From NCBI RefSeq assembly GCF_029637605.1, contig NZ_CP121261.1, forward strand, positions 1,984,001 to 2,048,000: a DNA stretch of 64,000 nt, in the 5' to 3' direction. Positions 45,915 to 54,926 of the stretch are shown here, in pieces. A model generated the notes under the pieces. It did no database searches, had not been told where the DNA came from, and saw only the letters and a list, made by a program, of their open reading frames with translations. The stretch is from Achromobacter spanius. GTDB lineage: Bacteria > Pseudomonadota > Gammaproteobacteria > Burkholderiales > Burkholderiaceae_B. The position numbers were made by a program, and so were the translations under genes. Position 1 is the first letter of the stretch; each line of letters begins with the position of its first letter.

Positions 45915-46436
45915 ATGGCGATTGACCTGGAGCCAAAAGACGGCGATTTCGCGCGCTACATCGAAAACCTGTCCACCGCCGGCGGCGTCACGCCCGGCAA
46001 GGTGCCCGAAAAGCGCCGCGCGTCGCGCCAGGCCAGCGTCGCCGTGCCGGTCCCGGTACCAGCCCCCGCCTCGGGCGACTCCTTGTCCACCGCCCCCTGG
46101 GGCAACACGGCTTCGTCTCCACGCAGCACCGGCTCCCCTGGCGCCACCGCCCCTTCCGACGCGGCCGAAATTTCCATGGCCCAGCGCGCGCGCCAGCGCA
46201 AATTTGGCGTCATCCTCACTGTAGGCGGCGTGCTGGCGGGCTGGGCGGCCGCCAGTATCGCCTTCCGCGTGATGCGCACGCCCCATTTCGAACTGGACGA
46301 GTTGATGCCCGCGGCATTTCTGGGGTTCTTCGCGGTCATGCTGCTTAAGGCCGCCAGCAGCGCGCGCAAGTCAAGCGGCACCTTGCCGGGCAAGCTTCCG
46401 CCACTGAAAACGTCGTCCTACCGCAAGGACAACTGA
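45915..46436 (+). CDS. Hypothetical membrane protein with a Pro/Ala-rich N-terminus
   Basis: The 173-residue product begins MAIDLEPKDGDFARYIENLS. A disordered stretch rich in Ala, Pro and Ser (about 35-90) precedes two C-terminal transmembrane segments (about 98-118 and 128-148). It ends in a basic tail. GGAG eight bases before 45915 supports this start over ATG 45909. It lies 13 bp downstream of the DedA gene. The family is not recognised. Confidence 0.65.
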   Translation: MAIDLEPKDGDFARYIENLSTAGGVTPGKVPEKRRASRQASVAVPVPVPAPASGDSLSTAPWGNTASSPRSTGSPGATAPSDAAEISMAQRARQRKFGVILTVGGVLAGWAAASIAFRVMRTPHFELDELMPAAFLGFFAVMLLKAASSARKSSGTLPGKLPPLKTSSYRKDN

Positions 46437-46512
46437 AGCCGCGGGGCGGCCGGCCAATGGTGCTAACATTTCCGCCGCCGTCGCAAAGACCCTCAAGAAT
46501 TACGGAGTAAAA

Positions 46513-47181
46513 GTGAATAACGTTGTCGGATTGAACCAGGCCCAAGCGGCCACGATGCTGAAGCTGCAGGACCACTTGAACAGCATGATCAATCCCGACT
46601 GGGTCAACGGTGGATCGCGTTTCCTGCGTGCCGCTTTTGTTGAGTCCGCCGAAGCGTTGGAGCACTACGGCTGGAAATGGTGGAAGAAGCAAACCATCGA
46701 CCTGCCCCAGGTGCAGATGGAACTGGTGGACATCCTGCACTTCTACCTGTCGCACACCATCGTCCAAGCCGGCGGCCAGCAAGCCGATGCCGCGCGCGCC
46801 CTGATGGCCGACCTGGCCACGCCCGCTTCCGTCACGCTGGACGGCAAGACCTATTCCCTGGGCGCCCTGCCCGTGCCGGAACTGCTGGAATTGATCGGCG
46901 GCCTGGCCGTCTGCGGCCGCGCCAGCTACAAGGTGCTGGAACAGACCATGACCGCCTGCGACATGAGCTGGAACGACGCCTACACGCAGTACGTATCGAA
47001 GAACGTACTGAACATCTTCCGCCAGCAGCACGGCTACAAGGAAGGCACCTACATCAAGATCTGGAACGGCGAAGAAGACAACGTCGTGCTGGCTCGCCTG
47101 CTGTCGCAACTGGACCCCGCCAGCGCGGATTTCGCCGACGCGATGGCGCGCGAACTGGAACAGGCCTACGCACGCCTGTAA
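46513..47181 (+). CDS. All-alpha dimeric dUTP diphosphatase (dUTPase_2 type)
   Basis: The 222-residue product starts at a GTG with GGAG upstream. It shows the MazG-like all-helical NTP pyrophosphatase pattern: FVESAEALEHYGWKWWKK, then VQMELVDILHFYLS, in which E-x-x-E and E-x-x-D pairs bind magnesium. This layout is that of the Campylobacter/trypanosome dimeric dUTPases, which hydrolyse dUTP and dUDP. It is unrelated to the trimeric Dut normally encoded beside coaBC. Confidence 0.85.
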   Translation: MNNVVGLNQAQAATMLKLQDHLNSMINPDWVNGGSRFLRAAFVESAEALEHYGWKWWKKQTIDLPQVQMELVDILHFYLSHTIVQAGGQQADAARALMADLATPASVTLDGKTYSLGALPVPELLELIGGLAVCGRASYKVLEQTMTACDMSWNDAYTQYVSKNVLNIFRQQHGYKEGTYIKIWNGEEDNVVLARLLSQLDPASADFADAMARELEQAYARL

Positions 47182-47221
47182 GGCTGCGGCAAACGCATCC
47201 GGGCAAAAACGCCGCTTCAAA

Positions 47222-47248
47222 AAAATCGCCGCTTCAAGCGGCGATTTT
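47222..47248. terminator. Bidirectional terminator after dUTPase
   Basis: AAAATCGCCGCTT and AAGCGGCGATTTT form a perfect 13-bp inverted repeat around one base, with A-runs and T-runs at either end. It separates the convergent dUTPase and old yellow enzyme genes. Confidence 0.85.
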
Positions 47249-47272
47249 CATTGCAGGCCCTGCTGTTCAGAT

Positions 47273-48385
47273 TCAACGCTGGCCGAAGCGTGTCTCGCCA
47301 AACAGTTCCTTCAGTTCGCGCGGTTGCGAGCGCCAGTATTGGTGGGGCGCAGCCACTTGCCCGCCCAACTGCGCCGCCGCGTGCCAGGGCCAGCGCGGGT
47401 CGTACAGCATGCCACGCGCCAGCGCGACCATATCCGCCTGGCCTTCGGCCAGGATGTCCTCGGCCTGCTGCGCTTCGGTGATCAGGCCCACCGTGATGGT
47501 CGGCATGCCCACCTGCCGCTTGATCTCGGCCGCGAACGGCACCTGGTAGTTCGGCCCCACCGGAATTTTCTGCTGCGACGAAACACCGCCACTGGAAACG
47601 TCAATGAACTCGCAGCCGCGATCCTTCAACTGCTGCGCGAAGACCAGCGTCTGCTCAAGATCCCAGCCGCCCTCCACCCAATCCGTGGCCGACACGCGCA
47701 CACCCAGCGCAACCGAAGCCGGCGTGGCTTCACGCAGCGCCTGGAACACTTCCAGCGGAAAGCGCATGCGGTTTTCAAGCGAGCCGCCATAGGCATCCGT
47801 GCGCTGGTTCGCCACGGGCGACAAGAACTGATGCAGCAGGTAGCCGTGCGCGGCGTGCAGCTCGATGGCGTCAAAGCCCAGGCGGATGGCACGGCGTGCG
47901 CTGTCCACGAAGGCATCGCGCACACGCGCCAGGCCGGCTTCATCCAACGCCAGCGGCGGCGGTTCGGAGGCTTTGTGCGCAATGGGCGACGGCGCCCAGC
48001 CTTGCCAGCCGCCTTCGGACGGCGGCACCAGTTGGCCACCGTTCCAGGGCGCGTCGCTGGACGCCTTGCGGCCGGCATGGCCTAACTGGATACCCAGCTT
48101 GATGGGCGAATAGCGACGTACCGCGGCGACCACGCGGCCCAACGCCGCCTCGGTCTCGTCGGACCACAGCCCCAGGTCTCCCGGCGATATGCGGCCATCG
48201 GGCTCCACCGAGGTCGCTTCGGTAAAGAGCAACGCCGCGCCGGACAAGGCCAGATGTCCCAGATGGATCATGTGCCAATCGGTGGCACAGCCGTTTTCGG
48301 CCGAGTATTCGCACATGGGTGCGATGACGATGCGATTGGCCAGTGGGACGTTGCCGACCGACGTGGGACTGAACAGGTGACTCAT
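47273..48385 (-). CDS. Old yellow enzyme, YqjM/XenA class (NADPH:flavin oxidoreductase)
   Basis: This FMN-dependent ene-reductase reduces activated double bonds, quinones or nitro compounds. The 370-residue TIM barrel has VIAPMCEYSAE with the class-defining Cys25, QLGHAGRKAS, and LHAAHGYLLHQFLSP with the His-x-x-His pair. YGGSLENRMRFPLEVF and, near the C-terminus, VALARGMLYDPRWPWHAA follow. It is a single-gene unit that converges with the dUTPase gene. Confidence 0.92.
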   Translation of the reverse strand: MSHLFSPTSVGNVPLANRIVIAPMCEYSAENGCATDWHMIHLGHLALSGAALLFTEATSVEPDGRISPGDLGLWSDETEAALGRVVAAVRRYSPIKLGIQLGHAGRKASSDAPWNGGQLVPPSEGGWQGWAPSPIAHKASEPPPLALDEAGLARVRDAFVDSARRAIRLGFDAIELHAAHGYLLHQFLSPVANQRTDAYGGSLENRMRFPLEVFQALREATPASVALGVRVSATDWVEGGWDLEQTLVFAQQLKDRGCEFIDVSSGGVSSQQKIPVGPNYQVPFAAEIKRQVGMPTITVGLITEAQQAEDILAEGQADMVALARGMLYDPRWPWHAAAQLGGQVAAPHQYWRSQPRELKELFGETRFGQR

Positions 48386-48476
48386 GGGCGCCTCCGGGCA
48401 TGGGATGCGAAAGCATAGCGCCCGCGCTTGACGCCAAGCGCAATCCCATCGCCCCCGTCAGGGTTAAACGCCCCGG

Positions 48477-49247
48477 CTATTGGCCTTCAATCACCGAATC
48501 CAGGAACTGCCGCGTGCGCGCTTCTTTCGGCTCGCTGAACAGCACGGACGATTCCGCGTCCTCGACGATATTGCCCTGGTCGAAGAACAGCGTGCGGTCA
48601 GAGCTGCGTTCGGCGAATTTCATCTGGTGGGTCACGATGATCATCGTCATGCTGCGGCGGGCCGACAGCTTGCGCAGAATTTCCAGAATGCCGCCGACCA
48701 ACTCCGGATCAAGCGCCGACGTCACTTCGTCGAACAGCATGATTTCCGGGCACATGGCCAGCGCGCGCGCAATGCCCACGCGCTGCTTCTGGCCGCCGGA
48801 CAACTGGGCGGGGTAAACATCCAGCTTGTCGCCCAGCCCGACCATGTCCAGGTATTCCACGGCGCGCTCGCGCGCCTGGTCCTTGGACATACCCAGCACG
48901 TGTATAGGCGCTTCCATGGCATTGCCCAGCGCGGTCATGTGCGGGAACAGGTTGAAATGCTGGAACACCATGCCGATCTTGCCGCGCACCCGGCGCAGAT
49001 ACTCGGAATTGACGCCCACCGGCCGGCCCTGTTCGTCCGTCCACATCGTCTGGCCATCGATTTCGATATCGCCGCTGGTGGGCTGATCCAGCGTCATCAG
49101 GACACGCAGCAAGGTGGACTTGCCCGAACCGGACGGGCCGATCACGGCCACCGTCTGGCCCGCCGGGATTTCCAGGTTGATGCCGCGCAGCACCTCCAGA
49201 TCTCCGTAACGCTTGTGCAGATTCTTGATGGTCAAGCTGGCGCTCAT
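48477..49247 (-). CDS. ehuA: Ectoine/amino-acid ABC transporter ATP-binding protein (EhuA-like)
   Basis: The 256-residue ABC ATPase has Walker A GPSGSGKST, signature QLSGGQKQRVGIARAL and Walker B IMLFDEVTSALDPEL. It belongs to the polar amino-acid uptake group. It is the last gene of the ehuB-ehuC-ehuD-ehuA cluster, and its start overlaps the ehuD stop by 4 bp. The symbol follows from the neighbouring binding protein rather than from the ATPase itself. Confidence 0.85.
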   Translation of the reverse strand: MSASLTIKNLHKRYGDLEVLRGINLEIPAGQTVAVIGPSGSGKSTLLRVLMTLDQPTSGDIEIDGQTMWTDEQGRPVGVNSEYLRRVRGKIGMVFQHFNLFPHMTALGNAMEAPIHVLGMSKDQARERAVEYLDMVGLGDKLDVYPAQLSGGQKQRVGIARALAMCPEIMLFDEVTSALDPELVGGILEILRKLSARRSMTMIIVTHQMKFAERSSDRTLFFDQGNIVEDAESSVLFSEPKEARTRQFLDSVIEGQ

Positions 49248-49915
49248 CGCTTTCCTCCATATCGTTGCAGGCGGGCCTCCAGGCCGCGCACACCCCACGC
49301 CGCCACCAGGCTCAAGGCCAGGAACAGCACGCCCACGAGCGTCAGGGGTTCGGTGTACCGGAACGTGGCCGATCCGATCATCTTGCTTTGCTGCAGCAGT
49401 TCAACCACCGTAATGGCCGACAGCAACGGCGTGTCCTTGAACATCGCCACCAGATAGTTGCCCAGCGCGGGCACCACCGGCGGAATCGCCTGCGGCAGCA
49501 CCACGCCAACCGCCGTGCGCCAGCGCGACATGTTCAACGCCGTGGCGGCTTCCCACTGCCCGCGCGGCACCGCTTCAATGCCAGCGCGATAGACCTCGGC
49601 GCAGTACGTGGCGTAATGCACGCCCAGCGCGACGATGCCGGTCGCCAACGGCGACATCTGCACGCCCGTCAGCGGCAGCACGTAGAACAGGAAGTACATC
49701 TGCACCAGCAAGGGCGTGCTGCGGACGAACTCGATCACGAACGCCGTGGGCAGCGACACAATGTGCAAGCTCGAGCGCCGCAGCATGGCCAGGACCAGGC
49801 CCAGCGTAATGGCCACCAGCATGCCCAGCACCGTCGCCTGAATCGTGATGACCAGCGCCGAGCCCAGCGTGGGCAAGATTTCCAGGGCGAAAGACCAATC
49901 GAATATCGGTGTCAT
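49244..49915 (-). CDS. ehuD: ABC transporter permease (EhuD-like)
   Basis: The 223-residue permease of the His/Glu/Gln family has five hydrophobic segments. The EAA loop reads EAATALNMSRWRTAVGVVLPQ, slightly modified from the consensus EAA---G---------I-LP. It pairs with the next permease to form the membrane channel. It overlaps both neighbours by 4 bp. Confidence 0.83.
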   Translation of the reverse strand: MTPIFDWSFALEILPTLGSALVITIQATVLGMLVAITLGLVLAMLRRSSLHIVSLPTAFVIEFVRSTPLLVQMYFLFYVLPLTGVQMSPLATGIVALGVHYATYCAEVYRAGIEAVPRGQWEAATALNMSRWRTAVGVVLPQAIPPVVPALGNYLVAMFKDTPLLSAITVVELLQQSKMIGSATFRYTEPLTLVGVLFLALSLVAAWGVRGLEARLQRYGGKR

Positions 49916-50565
49916 CGGACGCGGACCCTCCGCTCAAGCAGGCGTACGCAGGCAGTAATGACCAAGGCCACCGCGAAGTACATCAACAGCATCAAAGTGA
50001 AAATCTCGGTGGTGCGCAGGGTTTCGCTGCGCAGCAGTTGGCCGCGGAAAGTCAGGTCGGTAATCGTGATCAGCGACACCAGCGCCGTGTTCTTCATCAG
50101 TTCGATCAGCAGGTTGCCCGCGGGCGGCAGCATGGCCGGTATCGCTTGCGGCACCACGATTCGCCGCATGATCTGCGTGCGCGTCAGGTTCAGGGCGATA
50201 CCCGCCTCGCGCTGGCCGGGCGGCACGGCCCGGATCGCGCCGCGCACCACCTCCGCGCCGTAAGCCCCGGCATTCAAGGCCAGCACCACGATACCCACCA
50301 GCATGGCCGGCAACTGGACGCCAAACAGCGGCAGCACGAAATAGAACCAAAACAGTTGCACCAGGGCCGACGTACCCCGGAAGACCTCGACGTAGACCGA
50401 TGACAGCCAGCGCACTGGTCGCATGGGCGACAGGCGGCCGATACCCGAGGCCAGCGCCAGGGGCACCGCCAGCACGACGGCCCCCGCCATGATCTGAAGC
50501 GTGACCCCCAGACCCTCAAGCAGGGGCGGCACCAGCGCCGCGATGTGTTCCGACAGAAGTTGCAT
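49912..50565 (-). CDS. ehuC: ABC transporter permease (EhuC-like)
   Basis: The 217-residue permease of the same family has the EAA loop EAGIALNLTRTQIMRRIVVP and about five membrane spans. AAGGAG precedes the ATG. It lies 9 bp after ehuB and overlaps ehuD by 4 bp, so all four genes form one transcription unit. Confidence 0.83.
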   Translation of the reverse strand: MQLLSEHIAALVPPLLEGLGVTLQIMAGAVVLAVPLALASGIGRLSPMRPVRWLSSVYVEVFRGTSALVQLFWFYFVLPLFGVQLPAMLVGIVVLALNAGAYGAEVVRGAIRAVPPGQREAGIALNLTRTQIMRRIVVPQAIPAMLPPAGNLLIELMKNTALVSLITITDLTFRGQLLRSETLRTTEIFTLMLLMYFAVALVITACVRLLERRVRVR

Positions 50566-50574
50566 CGGCGCTCC

Positions 50575-51489
50575 TTACTCGCCGGCGCAGAGCTTGGCAG
50601 CCGTTACGCCTTGGGGCAGTTCGTCTTCGGTAAAGCCAAAGGGCGCCACCAGCTTCTTGTGTTCGTCCGTGCCGATGAATTTCGTCAGTTCGGCATTAAA
50701 CGCGGTGGCAAAGTCCTTGTCTTCGGTGCGGAAGGCATACGCACCGTAGCCGCGTACGTTCTTGCCGTCGATCACCGGGTCGGTGAACGGCTCTGCTTTT
50801 TCAAGGTCGCTGCCCGCCTGCGTCTTGCCCATCAGGTCGTTGACCGTCAAACCGGTGGCGGCGTAGGCGTCTGCGCGGCCCGCCTGCACGCCCGACAAGG
50901 CGCTGACGGCGTCCGGAAACACCACGATCTGGCCCGATGGAATCTTCACTTTTTCAGCGTATTCGCCCTCGATGGCGCCTACCACCACACCCAGCTTGGC
51001 GTCCGGGTTCTTCACCACATCTTCGTAGCTGTGCAGGTTCTTGGGGTTGCCCTGCTTCACCAGGAAAGCCTGGCCCACGCCATAGGTGGGGTCCGAGAAC
51101 ACCACCTGTTTGCAGCGCTCGGGCGTCACATACATGCCGGCGGCGATGATGTCGAAACGCTTGGCGGCCAGGCCGGGAATCAAGGAGCCGAATTCGGTCA
51201 GCACCCCTTCCACTTCGTTGATGCCCATGCGCTTGAGCACCACGCGCGCAATTTCCACGGATTCACCCGTGACCTTGGCTTCCTTGCTGTCCATGTAAGC
51301 AAACGGCGCCTCGTTCGCGTAGCCGATGCGGATTTTGCCCGCCGCCTTGGCGGCTTCCAGCGTACTGGTAGCGGAGGTGGACGCCCCCTCGCCGGCGGCC
51401 TGGGGCTTGTCGCCTCCCGAGTCGGAACACGCGGCCAACACGCCCAGGCCCAGGGCCAACAGCACGCGTTTGGATTGAAGCAAGGTCAT
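50575..51489 (-). CDS. ehuB: Ectoine/hydroxyectoine-type substrate-binding lipoprotein (EhuB-like)
   Basis: The 304-residue protein has a lipoprotein signal ending LGVLAAC, with lipidation at Cys21. The mature domain is a class II solute-binding fold. The segments IRIGYANEAPFAYMD, VLTEFGSLIPGLAAKRFDII and MYVTPERCKQVVFSDPTYG match the EhuB group that binds ectoine and hydroxyectoine. The compounds serve as osmoprotectants or nutrients. No eut catabolic genes lie nearby. Glutamine or another polar amino acid remains possible. Confidence 0.82.
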   Translation of the reverse strand: MTLLQSKRVLLALGLGVLAACSDSGGDKPQAAGEGASTSATSTLEAAKAAGKIRIGYANEAPFAYMDSKEAKVTGESVEIARVVLKRMGINEVEGVLTEFGSLIPGLAAKRFDIIAAGMYVTPERCKQVVFSDPTYGVGQAFLVKQGNPKNLHSYEDVVKNPDAKLGVVVGAIEGEYAEKVKIPSGQIVVFPDAVSALSGVQAGRADAYAATGLTVNDLMGKTQAGSDLEKAEPFTDPVIDGKNVRGYGAYAFRTEDKDFATAFNAELTKFIGTDEHKKLVAPFGFTEDELPQGVTAAKLCAGE

Positions 51490-51581
51490 GGATTCTTTCT
51501 CCCAAATTTATTTCTAGGTACATGGCTTCGCTAAAAATAATACGCTATTAAATGATTTCGACACTAATCATGTAGGCGTAA

Positions 51582-51605
51582 AAAAGCAGGCCTAAGCCTG
51601 CTTTT
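51582..51605 (-). terminator. Rho-independent terminator after the orphan binding-protein gene
   Basis: On the minus strand, AAAAGCAGGC and GCCTGCTTTT form a 10-bp stem with a 4-nt loop and further Ts. It lies about 60 bp downstream of the stop at 51667 and upstream of ehuB. Confidence 0.8.
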
Positions 51606-51666
51606 GGAACCCGATGCCCTATGAAGCGTCAGCAAACGTTACAAAACGTAGGAAAACATGGCCGCG

Positions 51667-52821
51667 CTATTGTGCGTACGAAAAGCGGCCGTTTTTGACG
51701 GTACCCATCACCCGGGCGCGCTCATCAAAGCCTTGATGGTTGTCCTTCGAAATGTTCAGCACCCCGTTGGGCACGACCAGATCGCGCGTGTTTTCCAAGG
51801 CATCGCGCAACGCGGCACGGAACTCCGGCGTGCCGGGCTTGGCGCCTGTTTTCAGCGCGCGGGCCACCGCCGAGTCCAGCAACATCCAGGCGCCATAGGC
51901 GTCGCCCGCAAACTGCGTCAGCGTGTGGGCGCCGTACTGGCCTTCGTACTTGTCGGCAAACGCCACGGCCACTTTCTTCACCGGATTGCTGTCGGGCAGT
52001 TCGCGCGCCACCACGCCCGGGCCAGTCGGGAACAGGGTGCCTTCCACATCCCGGCCACCAACCTGCAGGAATTCCAGCGTGCCGATGCCGTGGGTTTGAT
52101 AGATGGCGCCGGTGTAGCCGCGTTCCAGCAAGGTCTTTTGCGGCAGGGCCGAGGGCGTGCCCGCGCCGGCAATCAGCACGGCGTCCGGCTTGGCCGAGAT
52201 CACCTTCAGCACCTGCCCCACCACCGACGCATCGGTACGCTGGAAGCGTTCCTGCGCCACGATCTTCAGGTCGTTGCCGGCCGCGGCGTTGAACTCCTTC
52301 CACCAGCTATCGCCATAGGAATCCGCGAATCCGATGAAGGCCACGTTTTTCAGGCCCTTCTTCTTCATGTCCTCGACCAGCACAGCAGCCATCAGGGAAT
52401 CATTCTGCGGCATCTTGAACGCCCAGGCCCGCTTGGGGTCGGACAGGGGTTCCACGATGACGCTGGAGGCCGCCAGGGCAATCATGGGCGTCTTGGTTTC
52501 GGCCAGCACGTCCAGCGCGGCCAGGGCGGCCGCCGTGGTGTTGGGGCCGACGATGGCGTCCACCTTGTCTTCGGACGTCAGCTTGCGCAGGTTCTTCACC
52601 GCGCGGCTGACGTCGGTGCCATCGTCCAGCACCACATAGCGCGCCGGCTCGCCGCCCAGCGTGTCGGGCCACAGGCGAATCGCGTTGTTGGTCTGGATAC
52701 CAATGGAGGCGGCGGGGCCGGTGGTGGACACGTCCACGCCGATCACGATTTCGGCTTGGGAGGTCAAGGTGGGCAGCATCAGCGCGACGGCGCAGGCATA
52801 GCGAAGAAAATGGCGAGGCAT
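51667..52821 (-). CDS. Branched-chain amino-acid-type periplasmic binding protein, orphan
   Basis: The 384-residue protein has a signal peptide (MPRHFLRYACAVALMLPTLT, cleavage near SQA) and a Leu/Ile/Val-type type I binding fold. Visible segments include VDVSTTGPAASIGIQTNNAI, VGPNTTAAALA and AFIGFADSYGDSWWKEF. No permease or ATPase genes adjoin it, so it may work with another transporter, for example the liv system 5 kb away. Ligands in this family include branched-chain amino acids, amides and aromatic acids. A clear terminator follows. Confidence 0.88.
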   Translation of the reverse strand: MPRHFLRYACAVALMLPTLTSQAEIVIGVDVSTTGPAASIGIQTNNAIRLWPDTLGGEPARYVVLDDGTDVSRAVKNLRKLTSEDKVDAIVGPNTTAAALAALDVLAETKTPMIALAASSVIVEPLSDPKRAWAFKMPQNDSLMAAVLVEDMKKKGLKNVAFIGFADSYGDSWWKEFNAAAGNDLKIVAQERFQRTDASVVGQVLKVISAKPDAVLIAGAGTPSALPQKTLLERGYTGAIYQTHGIGTLEFLQVGGRDVEGTLFPTGPGVVARELPDSNPVKKVAVAFADKYEGQYGAHTLTQFAGDAYGAWMLLDSAVARALKTGAKPGTPEFRAALRDALENTRDLVVPNGVLNISKDNHQGFDERARVMGTVKNGRFSYAQ

Positions 52822-53080
52822 GACAGCAGCTCTTGGGGTGGTTGAACAGATGCCGCTATTTTGCCTGATGGACCACGGCGTACCGCGGATGATCAAGTCG
52901 AGATACCCGACGCCGTTACATCGGCTTGCCGTTGCGCACCGGTGGATTCCGCGCCCGCCCCCCGGCCTCGTCTTATCATCGTTCATGCCTTGCACGGCAA
53001 GGCACGCCGCCTTGCCGGCGGTCGTCTTTTTGCACCGGGCGCGTCCGCGACGCACGCGCCCTTCCCTTAAAGGAGTCACT

Positions 53081-53506
53081 ATGAAGAAAACCGCATCCGC
53101 CGCCTGGTCGGGCGATCTGAAGACTGGCAAGGGCACGATCTCCACCCAAAGCGGCGCACTCAAGGATCAGCCTTATGGGTTCAACACGCGCTTTGGCGAC
53201 ACGCCGGGCACGAACCCCGAGGAATTGCTGGGCGCCGCGCACGCCGGCTGCTTCACGATGGCGCTATCGAACATCCTGTCCGAATCCGGCATGGTCGCCA
53301 CCAGCCTGGACACCAAGGCCGAAGTCACGCTCGACAAGGTGGACGATGGCTTTTCCATCACCGCCGTCCACTTGAGCGTGGAAGCCGTCATTCCGGGCGC
53401 CACCGCCCAGGCCTTCGAAGAGGCGGCGCGCAAGGCGGAAACCGGCTGCCCGGTTTCCAAGGTGCTGAACGCCAAGATCACCATGGAAGCAAAGCTCAAG
53501 TCCTAA
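53081..53506 (+). CDS. osmC: OsmC-family hydroperoxide peroxidase
   Basis: The 141-residue protein starts after AAAGGAG. The peroxidatic Cys lies in GAAHAGCFTMALS (C57) and the resolving Cys in ETGCPVSKVL (C123), close to C59 and C125 of E. coli OsmC. OsmC proteins reduce organic hydroperoxides. The osmotically inducible OsmC subgroup is preferred over Ohr by spacing and the N-terminal AWSGDLKTGKG. It is divergent from the binding-protein gene. Confidence 0.92.
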   Translation: MKKTASAAWSGDLKTGKGTISTQSGALKDQPYGFNTRFGDTPGTNPEELLGAAHAGCFTMALSNILSESGMVATSLDTKAEVTLDKVDDGFSITAVHLSVEAVIPGATAQAFEEAARKAETGCPVSKVLNAKITMEAKLKS

Positions 53507-53606
53507 GCGCGAGACCGGCTGATGGGGCTGGCCCAGGCCGGCGCCATTGGCCCACCCTATCCCAAGCTTTTCCAAAATCAATTTGACGGCCGAGAGGCGC
53601 TTCTAG

Positions 53607-53625
53607 AAAATGAGAACCATTCTCA
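53607..53625. promoter_or_regulatory. Fur-box-like dyad upstream of the Nramp gene
   Basis: AAAATGAGAACCATTCTCA contains TGAGAA and TTCTCA arms around a short centre. It matches the usual betaproteobacterial Fur box form AATGAGAATnATTCTCATT closely. It ends 10 bp before the start codon, so a bound repressor would block transcription or initiation. Confidence 0.6.
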
Positions 53626-53635
53626 GGAGCGCCGC

Positions 53636-54925
53636 ATGACCGGTTTCATCTACGCGATCTCAGGCGGCAAGGCCGCCCTGGCCCAGGACGCCCAAGTGTC
53701 GGCGAACCTGCGCCGCATGGTGGGTTCGGGCATTCTCGTGGCCGTGGGCTACATCGACCCGGGCAACTGGGCGACCGACATCGCGGGCGGCAGCGGCTTC
53801 GGCTACGGCCTGCTGATGGTCGTCATCACCTCGGCATTCCTGGCGCTGGGCTTTCAGATATTGGTGTCGCGCCTGGCGCTGGCCACCGGCCAAGACCTGG
53901 CCACCCTGACTGCCCGCCACCTGCCCGCGCGCTGGTCCAAGGCCGCCTGGCTGGCGGGCGAGGCCGCCATTCTGGCCACGGCCCTGGCCGAACTGATCGG
54001 TGGCGCCATTGCGTTGCGACTGTTGTTTGACCTGCCCCTGATCGCGGGCGTGGCCGTTACCGGCGTGGGCACGTTTGCCGTGCTGGCCTTGACGCGCGGC
54101 AACGCCGACCGCCATGAACGGGTGATTGCCGTACTGCTGGGCGTGGTGGCCGCATCGTTCGTGTTCCTGCTGTTCAAGGCGAACCCCGCCTGGACGGCCG
54201 TGGCGCACGGCGTGACGGAAACCGGTGAGGCATTGCGCAATCCCCAGGGTTTTCTGATTGCGCTGGGCATCCTGGGCGCCACCTTGATGCCGCACAATCT
54301 GTACCTGCATTCCGGCTCGCTGGCGGAACGCGCGCAGTCGCTGCCGTCGTCCGCGCGCGGCATGGCGATGCGCGTGGCCCGCAACGACACCATCGTGTCG
54401 CTGGGCGTGGCCATGCTGATCAACTCGGCAATCATGATCGTGGCGGCGGCATCGCTGTCCGGCTCGGGCCTGATCGTGTCCAGCCTGGATGACGCGCACG
54501 CCGTCATCGGCCACAACTTGGGAATCGGCGCCGCGGTCGTCTTCGCGGTGGCACTGTATGCCGCCGGCCAAAGCTCCACGATCACGGGGGCGCTGGCCGG
54601 GCGTATTCTCTCCAAGGGATTCCAGATCCGCAGCAACTGGTCGGATCGGCGCCGCGCGCTGGCCACCCGCTTGATTGCGGGCGCGGCGGCCGTTGGCCTG
54701 CTGATCTTCACGGGCGGCAAGGATCCCGACGAATTGCTCGTCCTGAGCCAGGTCGTCCTGAGCCTGGCCCTGCCCTTCGCACTGGGCCCGCTGGTGGTGT
54801 TGGCCTGCCGCAAGGGCGTGATGGGCCAATATGCGCTGCGCGGTGCCTGGGCATGGGCCGCCATCAGCGCCACGGTGGGCATCGTGATCCTGGACGGCTA
54901 CCTGCTTGTCGACATGCTGGTCTAG
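53636..54925 (+). CDS. mntH: Nramp-family divalent metal transporter (MntH-like)
   Basis: This proton-coupled importer carries Mn(II) or Fe(II). The 429-residue protein has about 11 helices, the metal-binding DPGN in GYIDPGNWATDIAGG, and the helix 6 motif LMPHNLYLHS. AGGAGC lies just upstream of the ATG at 53636. The Fur-like dyad in front suggests iron control. A strong terminator follows. Paralogues for other metals cannot be excluded. Confidence 0.92.
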   Translation: MTGFIYAISGGKAALAQDAQVSANLRRMVGSGILVAVGYIDPGNWATDIAGGSGFGYGLLMVVITSAFLALGFQILVSRLALATGQDLATLTARHLPARWSKAAWLAGEAAILATALAELIGGAIALRLLFDLPLIAGVAVTGVGTFAVLALTRGNADRHERVIAVLLGVVAASFVFLLFKANPAWTAVAHGVTETGEALRNPQGFLIALGILGATLMPHNLYLHSGSLAERAQSLPSSARGMAMRVARNDTIVSLGVAMLINSAIMIVAAASLSGSGLIVSSLDDAHAVIGHNLGIGAAVVFAVALYAAGQSSTITGALAGRILSKGFQIRSNWSDRRRALATRLIAGAAAVGLLIFTGGKDPDELLVLSQVVLSLALPFALGPLVVLACRKGVMGQYALRGAWAWAAISATVGIVILDGYLLVDMLV

Positions 54926-54926
54926 G

